A DNA stretch of 64,000 nucleotides from Maribacter_C sp947494565 (GCF_047345415.1 NZ_JBLFEP010000001.1:124001-188000), one strand, 5' to 3'. Positions 1 through 9,958 are shown, numbered from the stretch's first letter. Made by a program: numbers and translations. Notes: generated by a model from the letters alone, not told the origin.

Positions 1-1058
1 GTCTTTCCATTGTATTGTTTCCTGAGAAAGACAAATTAAAAACGGTACAACGCTTGAAGTACCTGAAACCGGAAGATGAAATAAAAAATAGTTGGAACTA
101 TAGCAATTTAGGATACACCTTGGCCGGAACAATAGTCGAGCAAGTCACCAAAAAAACCTGGGATAGTTCTTTACAGGAAATGCTCTTCAAGCCCCTTCAA
201 ATGAATGCTTCAAGCACCACGGTCGAAGTCATGAAAAAAAGTGGCGATTACGCCTTAGGCTATGGAAAACACAAAGGGAAGACCGTGAAAAGACCCTTTG
301 AAAACTATTATGCGTACACCCCGGCCGGGGCCATAAAAAGCTCGGTAACCGATTTATCGAACTGGATGCGCGTTTGGCTCGACAAAGGTGTTTATAATGG
401 AACACAAGTGATTCCTGAAGACTATGTTCGAAAGGCCACAAGTCTGCAGAATACAAAATACAACGTAACATACGATAAGGATTCCTTTTTATTCGGAGAA
501 GGTTTTGGCTGGCGCTTGCGCGCTTGGTTCGGTCATTATCGAATAAGGCACGGTGGCAATACGAATGGGTTCAGTAGTGTGATGGACATGTTTCCCTTTG
601 AAAATATCGGGATCGTAGTGCTCTGTAATCAACAATCCTCATTATTGCCGTATGCCATATCAGATGATATCGCAAGAAGATTGCTTGGCCTGCCTACAAT
701 GGACTATCCGGTGGATGTCGGAGATGTATATATGCCAGAACCTGAAGACCAAGAACTTCAAAAAGACAAAATGCCGATTCATCCCCTAAAAGAATTTAGC
801 GGCACCTATACCGCAGCAGGCTACGGAAAAATTGAAATCAAAGAAGAGGAAGCCTCCCTTTTAGCTGTTCTGCCTACATATACATTTAAACTAACACATC
901 TAAATTTCAACACGTTTTATTTGAAAGGCCTACCGAATTTCGATAAATCCTTCAATCCCGAATTTACCGTAAAATTCGACTATGACACAAAGGGGGGCAT
1001 TTACGCATTGCAGATTTTAGGCGCCCAGAAAGAAGCGGTCGTATTTCTAAAAGACTAG
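1..1058 (+). CDS. Serine hydrolase of the beta-lactamase/penicillin-binding class C type, 5' end outside the window
   Basis: The reading frame is open to the first base of the window, so the N-terminus, including the expected Ser-x-x-Lys motif, lies upstream. What remains shows the Tyr-Ser-Asn motif (bases 99-107) and a His-Gly-Gly-Asn-Thr-Asn-Gly stretch near base 550, which take the second and third active-site positions of the beta-lactamase (PF00144) fold. The last ~100 residues, after a linker rich in Pro, Glu and Asp, resemble the C-terminal beta domain often found on such enzymes (DUF3471-like). These proteins hydrolyse peptides or esters in the periplasm; the substrate cannot be deduced. 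Only the family call is firm. Confidence 0.82.
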   Translation, partial: LSIVLFPEKDKLKTVQRLKYLKPEDEIKNSWNYSNLGYTLAGTIVEQVTKKTWDSSLQEMLFKPLQMNASSTTVEVMKKSGDYALGYGKHKGKTVKRPFENYYAYTPAGAIKSSVTDLSNWMRVWLDKGVYNGTQVIPEDYVRKATSLQNTKYNVTYDKDSFLFGEGFGWRLRAWFGHYRIRHGGNTNGFSSVMDMFPFENIGIVVLCNQQSSLLPYAISDDIARRLLGLPTMDYPVDVGDVYMPEPEDQELQKDKMPIHPLKEFSGTYTAAGYGKIEIKEEEASLLAVLPTYTFKLTHLNFNTFYLKGLPNFDKSFNPEFTVKFDYDTKGGIYALQILGAQKEAVVFLKD

Positions 1059-1123
1059 TCAAACGGTCTAAATATACTTTAGAGCACTCAACACGCACCA
1101 CTAATTCATTTTAAAAACGAACC

Positions 1124-2305
1124 ATGAAAAAGAAACTATTCATCATACTGACCCTTTCCCTCTTTGGCACTTCGGAAATCAATGCATGTAGCATGTATAA
1201 AAGCACCAAAAACGGAAAAACGATCGTCGGCAACAACGAAGATTATTTTAGTCCTAATAGTCAATTTTGGTTCGAGGAAGGAAGCGCTACCAAATTCGGG
1301 GTACTATATATGGGACTTTTAGACAATTTTGCCCAAGGAGCCATTAATGACGCTGGACTCGTTTTCGATGGTTTTTTCGAACCCTATTTGGCTGTTACCG
1401 ATACCCTGGGAAAATTGAAGATACCTATTGAAAAGGCCTTGCTACACGTGATGCAAACTATGCAACGAGTAGAAGAGGTCAAAGCCTATTTGAAAACCAT
1501 TGATTTAAGTGTATTGACCCAAAGCCAGCTGGTTTTCGTTGACAGTACCGGCACTTATTTGATTGTTGAAGGTGATACTCTTTTTGTTGGGGAAGAACCT
1601 GAAAAATCATTTTCGAACTTCTACTACTCACAGGTAAGCTCAATTGGAGAGGTCGACTTGGACTATTTTCAAAATGGACAGCGATTTCTTGAGAAAACCA
1701 GTGGGCGAAATACCTTGGATTACTGTGCTCAAGCTATGAAGAATTTTGCGCAAAAAAGAATAGCACCAACCCAATACTCGACCGTGTACGATTTAAAAAC
1801 CTTGACTGTTAGAGTCTATCTTTTTCACGATTTTTCCAACTTCGTGGAGGTCGATTTAAAGAAAGAGCTCAAAAAAGGCAATCATCGTATTATGATTGCC
1901 GAGTTATTCCCGGAAGACACCATAGGCTACCAACATTACTTAAAATACAATAACCCGGAACACCCCAGCCTATTTTTAGAAGAATACTTAGGTACTGAAA
2001 AAATATCCGAAGAAGAGTTCACTTCAAGTGGATTCGACACTATTATTATCAGTCTTGCCGACGAATGGCTCTATGACAAAAGCAATGCGGAAGGCGCCAT
2101 CAAGGTATGCCATTACGGGATATCTCTAATGCCGAATAATTCAAAGCTATATTGTAAGCTGGGCAGTGCATATCTCGAAAAAAAAGACTGGAATAACGCT
2201 ATCAAAAGCTATGCAAAGTCATTACATCTAGACCCGGAAAATTCCGAAGCTTTGGATAAATTGACAAAGGCGGCGAACAACCGACAAGAAAAAGAATCAA
2301 ATTAG
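1124..2305 (+). CDS. Secreted Ntn-type linear amide C-N hydrolase (choloylglycine hydrolase/acyltransferase-like) with C-terminal TPR
   Basis: A 393-residue protein with a signal peptide ending Asn-Ala, then Cys22. The following Cys-Ser-Met-Tyr and the downstream Gly-Asn-Asn-Glu-Asp are typical of N-terminal-nucleophile amidases, where removal of the leader exposes the catalytic Cys. Residues ~22-310 form the hydrolase domain. Residues ~325-385 carry TPR-like helices (Ala-x-Lys-x-Tyr and Leu-x-Pro signatures). The same Cys could be read as a lipobox Cys, but the residues after it fit the hydrolase family better. The gene follows the serine hydrolase by 65 bp on the same strand. The substrate is unknown; acyl-amino acids or similar small amides are the family theme. 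Confidence 0.75.
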   Translation: MKKKLFIILTLSLFGTSEINACSMYKSTKNGKTIVGNNEDYFSPNSQFWFEEGSATKFGVLYMGLLDNFAQGAINDAGLVFDGFFEPYLAVTDTLGKLKIPIEKALLHVMQTMQRVEEVKAYLKTIDLSVLTQSQLVFVDSTGTYLIVEGDTLFVGEEPEKSFSNFYYSQVSSIGEVDLDYFQNGQRFLEKTSGRNTLDYCAQAMKNFAQKRIAPTQYSTVYDLKTLTVRVYLFHDFSNFVEVDLKKELKKGNHRIMIAELFPEDTIGYQHYLKYNNPEHPSLFLEEYLGTEKISEEEFTSSGFDTIIISLADEWLYDKSNAEGAIKVCHYGISLMPNNSKLYCKLGSAYLEKKDWNNAIKSYAKSLHLDPENSEALDKLTKAANNRQEKESN

Positions 2306-2338
2306 GAACTTCAGGATGTACTTTGTGTTTGGCGAAAC

Positions 2339-5053
2339 TTAATTTGTCGAATCTTTTTTCTTCTTTCTCCCAAGCAGCCCTCCCAAGATATCCTTCGCCT
2401 TCTCTTTTACCACTTCCTCCTGCTGAGGCGGCAATGAATCTGTTTTCGTTTTTGTAGTATCGTTGCTGTCCTTACCTAAGATTCCACCAAGAATATCCTT
2501 GGCTTTATCTTCCGTGGATGTTTCATTACCAGTAGTATCATCGTCTGTAGTGTTCTGACCCAATACGTCGCCTAGCAGGTCCTTGGCCTTATCTTTCCCT
2601 TTAGTAATCAATTTTTGTTTTTGGATTTCCACCAGTTTTGTAGTCAAGCTCTTGACTCCTCCGGTCATATCAGTAGTTACGGCCGGACTGGTATAGTCGC
2701 CCCCGATACTGGCAACCACCGGTATGGTCAAATCATCTAAAGAACGATCATCTATTTTTGCTATCAGACCGTTCACCTCGCTACCTAAATACTTGGCGGG
2801 CACCTCCATCGTTGCCTTATAATTCAATTTTCGATCGAACGTATGATTGCCGTCCACCTTGATTTCAATATCGTCATAGGCAATGCTAAAAGGCTGTACC
2901 TGTACCACACCATTTTCAAAATCGAGTGCTGTCTTAAGTCCTTTTAAATCAAGCTTATCCAATTTGATAAAATTAAGCTTACTGCTCAACGATTGCAAGA
3001 GCTTTGCCTTTTCGGAAGCGATATCAGTAGCCAATAATTCGGCCAAGACCTTCCCTGAAAGGTTCGTCAGGTCAGGTGTGAAGTCATCGGTGAGACTACC
3101 TGACAGCACAATATCGGAATTCAGTTTCCCTTGAAGTACTCCTGCAATGGGCGCCAGCACCTCAAAAAGTTCCAAAGCCTTGAAGGTCTCCCCTATTTGC
3201 ACTTGATCCATCCCCAATTTCATTGCGAAGGTGGGTACCTCCTCTTTTGTGGAAACCTCACCGGAAAAACCCAATTTACCCTTAAAAACAGATGAGGTCA
3301 TATCGGTCAAGATGGCTTTTTCATCTTTGATCTGCAAATTTCCCTTGACTTGCTTCAGTACGATATTATCATAGAGTACCGTATTGGCCGTGGCGTTAAT
3401 ATTGGCATCCAAAAAAGCGGGTATCTTGATTTTTTCCTCAGTGGATATCGGTTTTTCGTCTGTTTCTCCTTCAGTTTGGGATACCGTTTCTTCTTCCACC
3501 ATAAAATCATTTAGGGCGAAAGTATCGGATTTCAAGTCAAAATTTCCTTCTATCTTCTCATCATTGAAGAGATAGCCCAACAGATTGCTCATCGTTCCTG
3601 TAGCACTAAAATCGGTTTTACCGGTAGCGCCATTCAACTCATTCAAGGTCACGGTTTTCGGGTTAAATGTCAATGCAGTCGATTCAATTGTAATCGGATT
3701 CGGATTATCATCGGAAGTGTACTCAAAATCACTTAGATCAAGCTTTCCTGTAGTTTCGGTGTTCTCGTATTGCTTTTTTTCAATAGAGGCCATATCAAAG
3801 GCGGTGGTAATATCGGCCGTAAGTATTCCTTTTAAATCAAGTTCAGCGGGAACCGGATACGCTTTTTCTATATTCGCCAAGTTCATTCGGCCATCTACAT
3901 GAGCATTTACCTTGGTATTGCCCATCAATTCCTTGATTTTAGCAACCATGTTAAAGCTATCACTATCAATCTTGAACGAGAGTTTATCAATATCAACATA
4001 GGTATCTTCAACAAGTCCCGAAGTATTGATGATCTTGGTATCGATAAAGACATTGCTGACCGACTTCGGCAAATCGGGATATTTGAAAGACGCATTCTCC
4101 GAATTGATACTGATATTGAATTTTGGAATGTGCGCCTCGTCAACAGTGCCGGTAAACTCGCCTTGGACCATAAAATTTCCACTGGTTTTTACATTCTCGA
4201 TATTCTTTGAATAGGTTGCGGGAATTACCGCTAAAAAGTTCTTGAAATCGGAAGATGGTGTTTTAAAACTGATATCTATATCTTGACTATTCTCGTTCAC
4301 TTTCACAAAACCATCGAAAACCAAGGGCAATTGATTGATCAAAGCCTCATTTTTTAAAAAGGTGTATTTGTCATTCGCCAAATCGATACCGATTAGGGCA
4401 TCAAGTTTTATCTTGTTCTGGTTCAGGTAGTTGGTACTGTCCAACTCAAACGTAACCAGGGCATCCGTATGGGTATCCAATTCAGAGGTTGATGCAGACA
4501 AGTCGCCCGTTCCGTTGTGTTGAATCTCGGAAACCTTTAAATAAACCCCCGCCGCGGCATCATCGTAGATGACGTTAGAATTTGAAATATCATAGGACTG
4601 CAAGTCAAGTGTGAAGCCTTCCGATGACTCTGATGAGCTCTCTGCACCGGTGTCCTTTCCGATTTCATAGTTGGCCACCTCCGCCTCGTTTACCTTTACA
4701 TGGATATTCGCACCATCGACACTTAAATTCTTTATTCCAATGGGCTCGCTTTCGCCCTTAAACAACTCACTGATTCCCATGGTCAAATGAACTTCATCGG
4801 CTGCGAAGAGCGTGTCACCTTCAAAGGGTTCTTTGTTGATCAGCGTAATATTTTCCAGCCCTAGATCCGCATTCGGAAAGCTCTTGATCAAACTCAAGTT
4901 GGCCGCGGTGAAATCCAGTTTCGCGTTGACATTATTGTTTACATTCGAACGAATCAAGTCACCGATTTTCGCTTCTAAAAAAAAGGGGGCTGCGATGAGC
5001 AATCCCACCACCACTAAAAGTATAATACCGATAATCTTTATAAACTTCTTCAT
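2339..5053 (-). CDS. AsmA-like envelope protein
   Basis: A 904-residue protein with one N-terminal membrane anchor (residues ~5-28) followed by a long beta-rich region. The AsmA-type N-terminus and a C-terminal region of the AsmA_2/DUF3971 kind match the large AsmA-like proteins of Bacteroidota, which are thought to sit between the inner and outer membrane and to help lipid or outer-membrane protein traffic. The last ~100 residues hold three copies of a short amphipathic motif, Lys-Ala-Lys-Asp-(Ile/Leu)-Leu-Gly-(Gly/Asp)-x-Leu-Gly, separated by Asp/Thr-rich linkers. The gene is convergent with the amidohydrolase gene, only 33 bp away, and no terminator hairpin was seen between them. The family call is confident, the function is not. 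Confidence 0.8.
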   Translation of the reverse strand: MKKFIKIIGIILLVVVGLLIAAPFFLEAKIGDLIRSNVNNNVNAKLDFTAANLSLIKSFPNADLGLENITLINKEPFEGDTLFAADEVHLTMGISELFKGESEPIGIKNLSVDGANIHVKVNEAEVANYEIGKDTGAESSSESSEGFTLDLQSYDISNSNVIYDDAAAGVYLKVSEIQHNGTGDLSASTSELDTHTDALVTFELDSTNYLNQNKIKLDALIGIDLANDKYTFLKNEALINQLPLVFDGFVKVNENSQDIDISFKTPSSDFKNFLAVIPATYSKNIENVKTSGNFMVQGEFTGTVDEAHIPKFNISINSENASFKYPDLPKSVSNVFIDTKIINTSGLVEDTYVDIDKLSFKIDSDSFNMVAKIKELMGNTKVNAHVDGRMNLANIEKAYPVPAELDLKGILTADITTAFDMASIEKKQYENTETTGKLDLSDFEYTSDDNPNPITIESTALTFNPKTVTLNELNGATGKTDFSATGTMSNLLGYLFNDEKIEGNFDLKSDTFALNDFMVEEETVSQTEGETDEKPISTEEKIKIPAFLDANINATANTVLYDNIVLKQVKGNLQIKDEKAILTDMTSSVFKGKLGFSGEVSTKEEVPTFAMKLGMDQVQIGETFKALELFEVLAPIAGVLQGKLNSDIVLSGSLTDDFTPDLTNLSGKVLAELLATDIASEKAKLLQSLSSKLNFIKLDKLDLKGLKTALDFENGVVQVQPFSIAYDDIEIKVDGNHTFDRKLNYKATMEVPAKYLGSEVNGLIAKIDDRSLDDLTIPVVASIGGDYTSPAVTTDMTGGVKSLTTKLVEIQKQKLITKGKDKAKDLLGDVLGQNTTDDDTTGNETSTEDKAKDILGGILGKDSNDTTKTKTDSLPPQQEEVVKEKAKDILGGLLGRKKKKDSTN

Positions 5054-5176
5054 TTCGATTGTACTTTTTATCTGAACTTATGTGTAGAGAGGAACTTAAG
5101 GCAATATGCTATACATTGTTTGCTCTTTTGCCAAAAATCTTGATGCTAAAGGATAAACTCTAAAAAGCGGGAGATA

Positions 5177-5887
5177 TTATGCCTCCAGGTCGATTTCCTC
5201 ACCTATTTCAAGGCCAAATCGTTTTCTAAAAAGATATACGAAGAAATAAAGGAAAGGGGTGTCGAGAAATGCTATAAAAATCTTAAAAAGAAAACCGCTT
5301 AAAACGAGGCCGAAAAAGAGGTCCCAAGAAAGCACTCCAAAAAGGCAGAGAAGACCAACAACCGTAAACGTATCGATAAATTGCGAAAGAAAGGTAGAAC
5401 AGTTGTTGCGCAGCCATAAATACTTGCCTTTGGTCAATCGTTTCCAGAAATGGTAAATCGCAATATCAATATATTGGGCGAATAGGTAGGCCAGCATAGA
5501 CGCCAAGACAGCAATGGGCGACAGTGCAAAAACCCTGCTAAAGATGTCATCATCCAAAGGTGAACTATCGATTGCCGGAGCCGCATTAGCTATAAAAACC
5601 AGGCCCATCGAGAAAAACGAGGCAAGAATACCCACGGTAACGATTTGATTCGCCTTTTTACGGCCGAAAATCTCAGAAATCAAATCCGTAATCAAAAAAG
5701 TTATAGGATACGGCAATACTCCTACCGAAATCTCGAACAAAGGCACGCCGAAGATAGTGACATCGCCAAAAGGATTCCAATAAAAAAATTTTTGAAAAAT
5801 CAGGTTCGATACAACCAAAGAAGTAATGAACAGTGCCCCTAGATACAGGTATATCCGGTAGGCCAATTTCCTATCCTTGCTATTCAT
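5177..5887 (-). CDS. Queuosine precursor transporter, YhhQ/DUF165 (VUT) family
   Basis: A 236-residue integral membrane protein with about six hydrophobic segments. The stretch with Pro-Ile-Thr-Phe-Leu-Ile-Thr-Asp and Glu-Ile-Phe-Gly-Arg-Lys-Lys-Ala is the family signature, as is the later Gln-Phe-Ile-Asp-Thr-Phe. Family members import queuine/preQ precursors for tRNA modification. I chose the ATG at 5887 because the next Met upstream (5938) would add a polar N-terminus that does not look conserved. The gene is divergent from the DUF5723/OmpA gene and has a TACCTTTG box upstream (5987-5994). Confidence 0.85.
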   Translation of the reverse strand: MNSKDRKLAYRIYLYLGALFITSLVVSNLIFQKFFYWNPFGDVTIFGVPLFEISVGVLPYPITFLITDLISEIFGRKKANQIVTVGILASFFSMGLVFIANAAPAIDSSPLDDDIFSRVFALSPIAVLASMLAYLFAQYIDIAIYHFWKRLTKGKYLWLRNNCSTFLSQFIDTFTVVGLLCLFGVLSWDLFFGLVLSGFLFKIFIAFLDTPFLYFFVYLFRKRFGLEIGEEIDLEA

Positions 5888-5986
5888 GAAACAATTAACA
5901 CTTTTTTTCTTACACGGTAATATTATAGAAAAAAGCACGTTATCACGAAACCAACTTGTATAACATCACCGATGCATCTTATGATG

Positions 5987-5994
5987 CAAAGGTA
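5987..5994 (-). promoter_or_regulatory. Candidate -7 box TACCTTTG for the queuosine-precursor transporter gene
   Basis: The minus strand reads TACCTTTG, an exact match to the Bacteroidota -7 consensus TAnnTTTG, about 100 nt before the start codon at 5887. No TTG was found at the usual -33 spacing, so this rests on one box only. Confidence 0.38.
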
Positions 5995-6011
5995 AATCAA
6001 ATTTAAACGAC

Positions 6012-8108
6012 ATGCTGAAACAGCTGACATTTGTATTCTTTTTCTCGAGTACCCTTTTCTGTAGCGCCCAATCATATATCGGATTTTTGACCGATAACTA
6101 TAGTGGTGTTCACGGAGTGATTTCCAATCCTGCCAATATCGCCGATTCTCGTTTTAAAACCGATGTGAACTTGGTCGGGGCAAGTGCTTTTTTTACGAAC
6201 GATTACTACGGCATAAAGGTATTCGACGCTTTAAAAGAGGATTACGATTTTGATTTGAACGCGACCAAATCACCCTCTACCAACAATAATGGAAACATTA
6301 ATATCGACGTCATGGGACCGGCATTCATGTTCAATCTTGACAAGAAAAGTTCCATCGCGGTATTCAGCAGGGCAAGGGCCTTTGTAAATGTCAACGAATT
6401 GAACGGAGAGACTATTGATCGTCTAGATGATGATATTGATAGTTCAGAGGATTATGTCATCAATGAAGGCGATATTTACGGCTCAGGAAATGGATGGGCT
6501 GAAATCGGACTCACCTATGCCCGCACCTTGATGAATAAGGAGCAACATTTTCTAAAGGGTGGACTTTCATTGAAGTATCTGAAAGGACTTGGAAGTGGTT
6601 ACTTAACCGGGAGAAACATCGATGTTAATTATGATGCCGATGGCACAGCCCTTCCTGGTGGGTTCACCACCGGTAGTTATGCTTCGACAGGAGACATCAC
6701 CTACGGGCGATTCACCGACTTTGAAGAAGAAGATTATGACTACGAAGTGCCAAAGAACGCCAGTGGTTTCGGAGCGGACTTAGGTTTTGTATATGAATGG
6801 AGACCTGATTATGCATCTTATACTACAACAAACACCAATGGTGATGTTGATCTGCACAAAGACAAGAATAAGTACAAGGTAAAAGTAGGTTTGTCCATTA
6901 CTGATATCGGATCCATAAACTACAAAGATGGGCTAGCGGATCAATACGACCTCAATGCTACGGTGAGCGAAGACGATATTGAAAACGCGGATGACCTTGA
7001 TGAACTTTTTAATGACCTCTACACCCTTACCAGTTCGCAAAGTGCCGTGAAGGCTTTTCTACCTACTGCCTTACATTTCAATGCTGACCTAAACCTTAAC
7101 AACTATTTCTACCTCAACCTGAACACGGATCTTTCCATGGCCTCGAAAACCAAGGAGAATACGAGTAGAATTTCAAATATCGTTTCGCTAACCCCGCGTT
7201 TCGAAAGTAAATGGTTTAGTTTTTATGTGCCGGTAAGCCTTGTTCAACATACTGGATTTCAGTTAGGGGCAGGTTTAAGGGCCGGACCGCTTTATATAGG
7301 ATCTGGTTCGGTGATTTCCCTTTTCAGTAGTGAAACCAAGGGTGCGGATGTTTTTGCGGGACTTAAAATACCGGTGTACCAATCTCGAAAAAAAGATAAT
7401 GACAATGATGGAATCCCCAACAGGAAAGACGATTGTCCGGATACTTCCGGACCTATCGAAAACAGCGGATGTCCATGGCCCGATGCCGATGGTGACGAAG
7501 TTTTTGACAAAGACGACTCATGTCCGGAGGAAGCTGGCCCCGTAGAAAATTCAGGATGCCCATGGCCCGACACGGACGGCGATAGTGTTCTTGACAAAGA
7601 CGATTCTTGCCCGGAAGAAGCGGGTGCCCTTGAAAACAACGGATGCCCATGGCCGGATAGTGATAATGACGGTGTTCTTGACAAAGATGACAAGTGTCCG
7701 GAAGAAGCAGGAACGGTAGCTAATGGAGGTTGCCCGGAAGCGGTAGTCACCGCGGCGGTTCAGAAAACACTGAACGAATATGCCAAAACCATTCTGTTCA
7801 ATTCAGGTAAATCATCGATAAAGATCGAATCGACCCAAGTTTTGATCGATATCATCGAAATTTTGAAGGAGTACCCCAAGGCCAACTTCAGTATTGAAGG
7901 CCATACCGATAGCATTGGTAGTGCCGCGAGCAATCAAAAACTATCGGAATCAAGAGCCACATCGGTAATGGATTTCTTAATCGAAAAAGGAATCAGCGCC
8001 TCTAGATTAAGTTCGATAGGCTATGGAGAAAGCAAACCCATCGCCACCAATATGTACAAAGATGGCCGCAAGCAAAATAGAAGGGTAGAGATTAACTTGG
8101 TCAACTAG
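6012..8108 (+). CDS. DUF5723-type outer-membrane protein with thrombospondin type 3 repeats and OmpA domain
   Basis: A 698-residue secreted protein. A signal peptide (residues 1-19, ending Ser-Ala-Gln) is followed by a ~430-residue beta-rich region of the DUF5723 kind, beginning with the conserved Asn-Pro-Ala-Asn-Ile-Ala. Residues ~460-575 hold four Asp-rich, calcium-binding thrombospondin type 3 repeats of ~29 residues with paired Cys (Cys-Pro-Glu-Glu-Ala-Gly). The last ~120 residues are an OmpA C-terminal peptidoglycan-binding domain (Glu-Gly-His-Thr-Asp, later Asn-Arg-Arg-Val-Glu-Ile). It probably links a beta-barrel to the cell wall. It ends at a strong bidirectional terminator shared with sppA. 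Confidence 0.85.
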   Translation: MLKQLTFVFFFSSTLFCSAQSYIGFLTDNYSGVHGVISNPANIADSRFKTDVNLVGASAFFTNDYYGIKVFDALKEDYDFDLNATKSPSTNNNGNINIDVMGPAFMFNLDKKSSIAVFSRARAFVNVNELNGETIDRLDDDIDSSEDYVINEGDIYGSGNGWAEIGLTYARTLMNKEQHFLKGGLSLKYLKGLGSGYLTGRNIDVNYDADGTALPGGFTTGSYASTGDITYGRFTDFEEEDYDYEVPKNASGFGADLGFVYEWRPDYASYTTTNTNGDVDLHKDKNKYKVKVGLSITDIGSINYKDGLADQYDLNATVSEDDIENADDLDELFNDLYTLTSSQSAVKAFLPTALHFNADLNLNNYFYLNLNTDLSMASKTKENTSRISNIVSLTPRFESKWFSFYVPVSLVQHTGFQLGAGLRAGPLYIGSGSVISLFSSETKGADVFAGLKIPVYQSRKKDNDNDGIPNRKDDCPDTSGPIENSGCPWPDADGDEVFDKDDSCPEEAGPVENSGCPWPDTDGDSVLDKDDSCPEEAGALENNGCPWPDSDNDGVLDKDDKCPEEAGTVANGGCPEAVVTAAVQKTLNEYAKTILFNSGKSSIKIESTQVLIDIIEILKEYPKANFSIEGHTDSIGSAASNQKLSESRATSVMDFLIEKGISASRLSSIGYGESKPIATNMYKDGRKQNRRVEINLVN

Positions 8109-8130
8109 GCCCTTTATCTTTTCACCAATA

Positions 8131-8157
8131 AAAATGCCCCGAATCGGGGCATTTTTT
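8131..8157. terminator. Bidirectional rho-independent terminator between the OmpA-domain gene and sppA
   Basis: A perfect 11-bp stem (8131-8141 with 8145-8155), GC-rich in its centre, with a 3-nt loop. It is flanked by A and T runs on both sides, so it can stop transcription from either converging gene. Confidence 0.88.
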
Positions 8158-8174
8158 CTATCTGTGTCCTAACG

Positions 8175-9935
8175 TTACTTAATGTCCAATACAAAAGGCA
8201 TTCGAGCTTGGGCTCCTTTTTGTTTCATGGCCGATTGTACCTGCTTTAAAATGCCATAGGCCTCCGCTCCGATCTCTTCTTCGATAAAACTCCGCTTTGC
8301 CTCAGTACTGACGCCACCTAAATCCTCCATTAACTTTTCAAAACCAGACTTATATCTCGGCAATTTTTTAATGCCGTATTCTTCCACTTCCGCCATTTCC
8401 GCAGCAGCGACGATAGCATCCTCCAAATTGCCCAACTCATCTACAAGACCGAGTCTCTTGGCATCAATTCCGCTCCATACCCTACCTTGGGCAAGGCTGT
8501 CCGCTTCAGCAACCGTGATGCCCCTACCGGACGCAACACGTTGCAAGAAAGTATCATATACCTCCTCAATACCCTCTTGCACCACAGTTCTGAACTCGTC
8601 GGTCATCGGTTCGAATAGGGAATAATCGACCGAGTTCTTATTGGTACCAACCTGTTCGGCATTGATACCGATATCACCGGCTAGCTCAGCCATATTGGGT
8701 ATGGTTCCAAAAACACCTATAGAACCTGTAACAGTAGTAGGTTCGGCGAAAATCTTGTTCGCACCGGCTGCGATATAATACCCTCCGGATGCGGCGACGT
8801 TGCCCATAGAAACTACCACGGGTTTCGCCTCTTTGGCAAGTTCAAGTTCTCGCCAAATAATATCGGAGACCAAGGCGCTACCTCCAGGTGAATTTACACG
8901 GAGTACTATGGCCTTGATATCATCATCATCCATGGCCTTCCGAATCGCTTTGACAATGATTCCCTGACCAATAACATCAGCACTGCCTTCTCCGTATAGA
9001 ATTTCACCTTGGGCGAAAATGACAGCAATCTCGTCACTTCCAGACCCGACGCTTTTCCCATTGGAACGAATCACATAATCCTTCATGTCAATGATATTCA
9101 AATCTTCTGAATCAAGAATACCAACCGCCTTGCGAAGACTGGATTCATATTCATCATAAAATGCCACCACATCGATGAGTCCCGTGCGCTTCGCCAATTC
9201 CGGGGTACGGCCGCCTAGGGTATCCGCAATGATATTCAAATTTTCAGTGCTGATATTTCTTCCCAAAGAAATCTCGTTTATCATGGAATTCCATAATGAA
9301 CCGATCAATTCCTTGATCTGTGTTCTATTGGCCTCGCTCATCTCATTCGACAGAAAGGGCTCGACTGCACTTTTATACTTTCCATGACGAATGACCTCCA
9401 TTTTCACTCCTGTTTTTTCCTGTAAATCCTTGAAAAACAACACTTCGGAAGATAACCCCTTGAAATCAAGCGCCCCGACAGGATTCAAAAAGACGGAATC
9501 GGCAACACTGGCCAGATAATAATCCCTTTGTGTATAAAAATCGCTATAGGTGTAAATGAACTTTCGACTCTCTTTGAATTCTTCCAATGCCCTTCTCAGC
9601 TCTTGTGTTTGAGCAAGACCGGCCATCAAAAAAGTGTTGTTGATGCTAATCCCCTTAATATCATCGTCATCCTTGGCGACCCTAATGGCATTCAGAATCT
9701 CGTCCAAGCCTTGTGAACTCTCCGAGAATAGTGCAAACGGGTCGTCATTGCTGTTACCTACATAGTCTTTGATGGGTAATTGAAGCTGCAATTCCAAGAT
9801 GGAATTGTTCTTTACGGTAATGGTCTCTTCAACACTACCGAAGAGGCTTGCAAAAACCAAAAACATAACAAACACAATTCCGAAGGCGACTAGGCAACCT
9901 AAAATAGCGGCTAAAAAATTTCTTAAAAAATTCAT
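8175..9935 (-). CDS. sppA: Signal peptide peptidase SppA, 67 kDa type
   Basis: A 587-residue membrane-anchored serine protease that degrades cleaved signal peptides at the cytoplasmic membrane. The N-terminal membrane segment spans residues ~6-32. Two tandem peptidase S49 halves follow, the long (type 67K) form. The expected catalytic dyad is visible: Lys188 in Gly-Lys-Tyr-Lys-Ser-Ala-Val-Glu-Pro-Phe of the first half and Ser383 in Ala-Ala-Ser-Gly-Gly-Tyr-Tyr of the second. I chose the ATG at 9935 (Met-Asn-Phe-Leu-Arg-Asn-Phe) because the frame upstream of it runs into the divergent folK promoter region and gives no plausible leader. It is divergently arranged with the folK-kinase fusion. Confidence 0.92.
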   Translation of the reverse strand: MNFLRNFLAAILGCLVAFGIVFVMFLVFASLFGSVEETITVKNNSILELQLQLPIKDYVGNSNDDPFALFSESSQGLDEILNAIRVAKDDDDIKGISINNTFLMAGLAQTQELRRALEEFKESRKFIYTYSDFYTQRDYYLASVADSVFLNPVGALDFKGLSSEVLFFKDLQEKTGVKMEVIRHGKYKSAVEPFLSNEMSEANRTQIKELIGSLWNSMINEISLGRNISTENLNIIADTLGGRTPELAKRTGLIDVVAFYDEYESSLRKAVGILDSEDLNIIDMKDYVIRSNGKSVGSGSDEIAVIFAQGEILYGEGSADVIGQGIIVKAIRKAMDDDDIKAIVLRVNSPGGSALVSDIIWRELELAKEAKPVVVSMGNVAASGGYYIAAGANKIFAEPTTVTGSIGVFGTIPNMAELAGDIGINAEQVGTNKNSVDYSLFEPMTDEFRTVVQEGIEEVYDTFLQRVASGRGITVAEADSLAQGRVWSGIDAKRLGLVDELGNLEDAIVAAAEMAEVEEYGIKKLPRYKSGFEKLMEDLGGVSTEAKRSFIEEEIGAEAYGILKQVQSAMKQKGAQARMPFVLDIK

Positions 9936-9958
9936 TGAAAATGACTTAAATTTTGCGA

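Noticed and set aside
7292..7750. 152-residue open frame on the minus strand
   Set aside because: It is antisense to the repeated thrombospondin type 3 region; its Ser/Gly/His-rich composition reflects the repeat.
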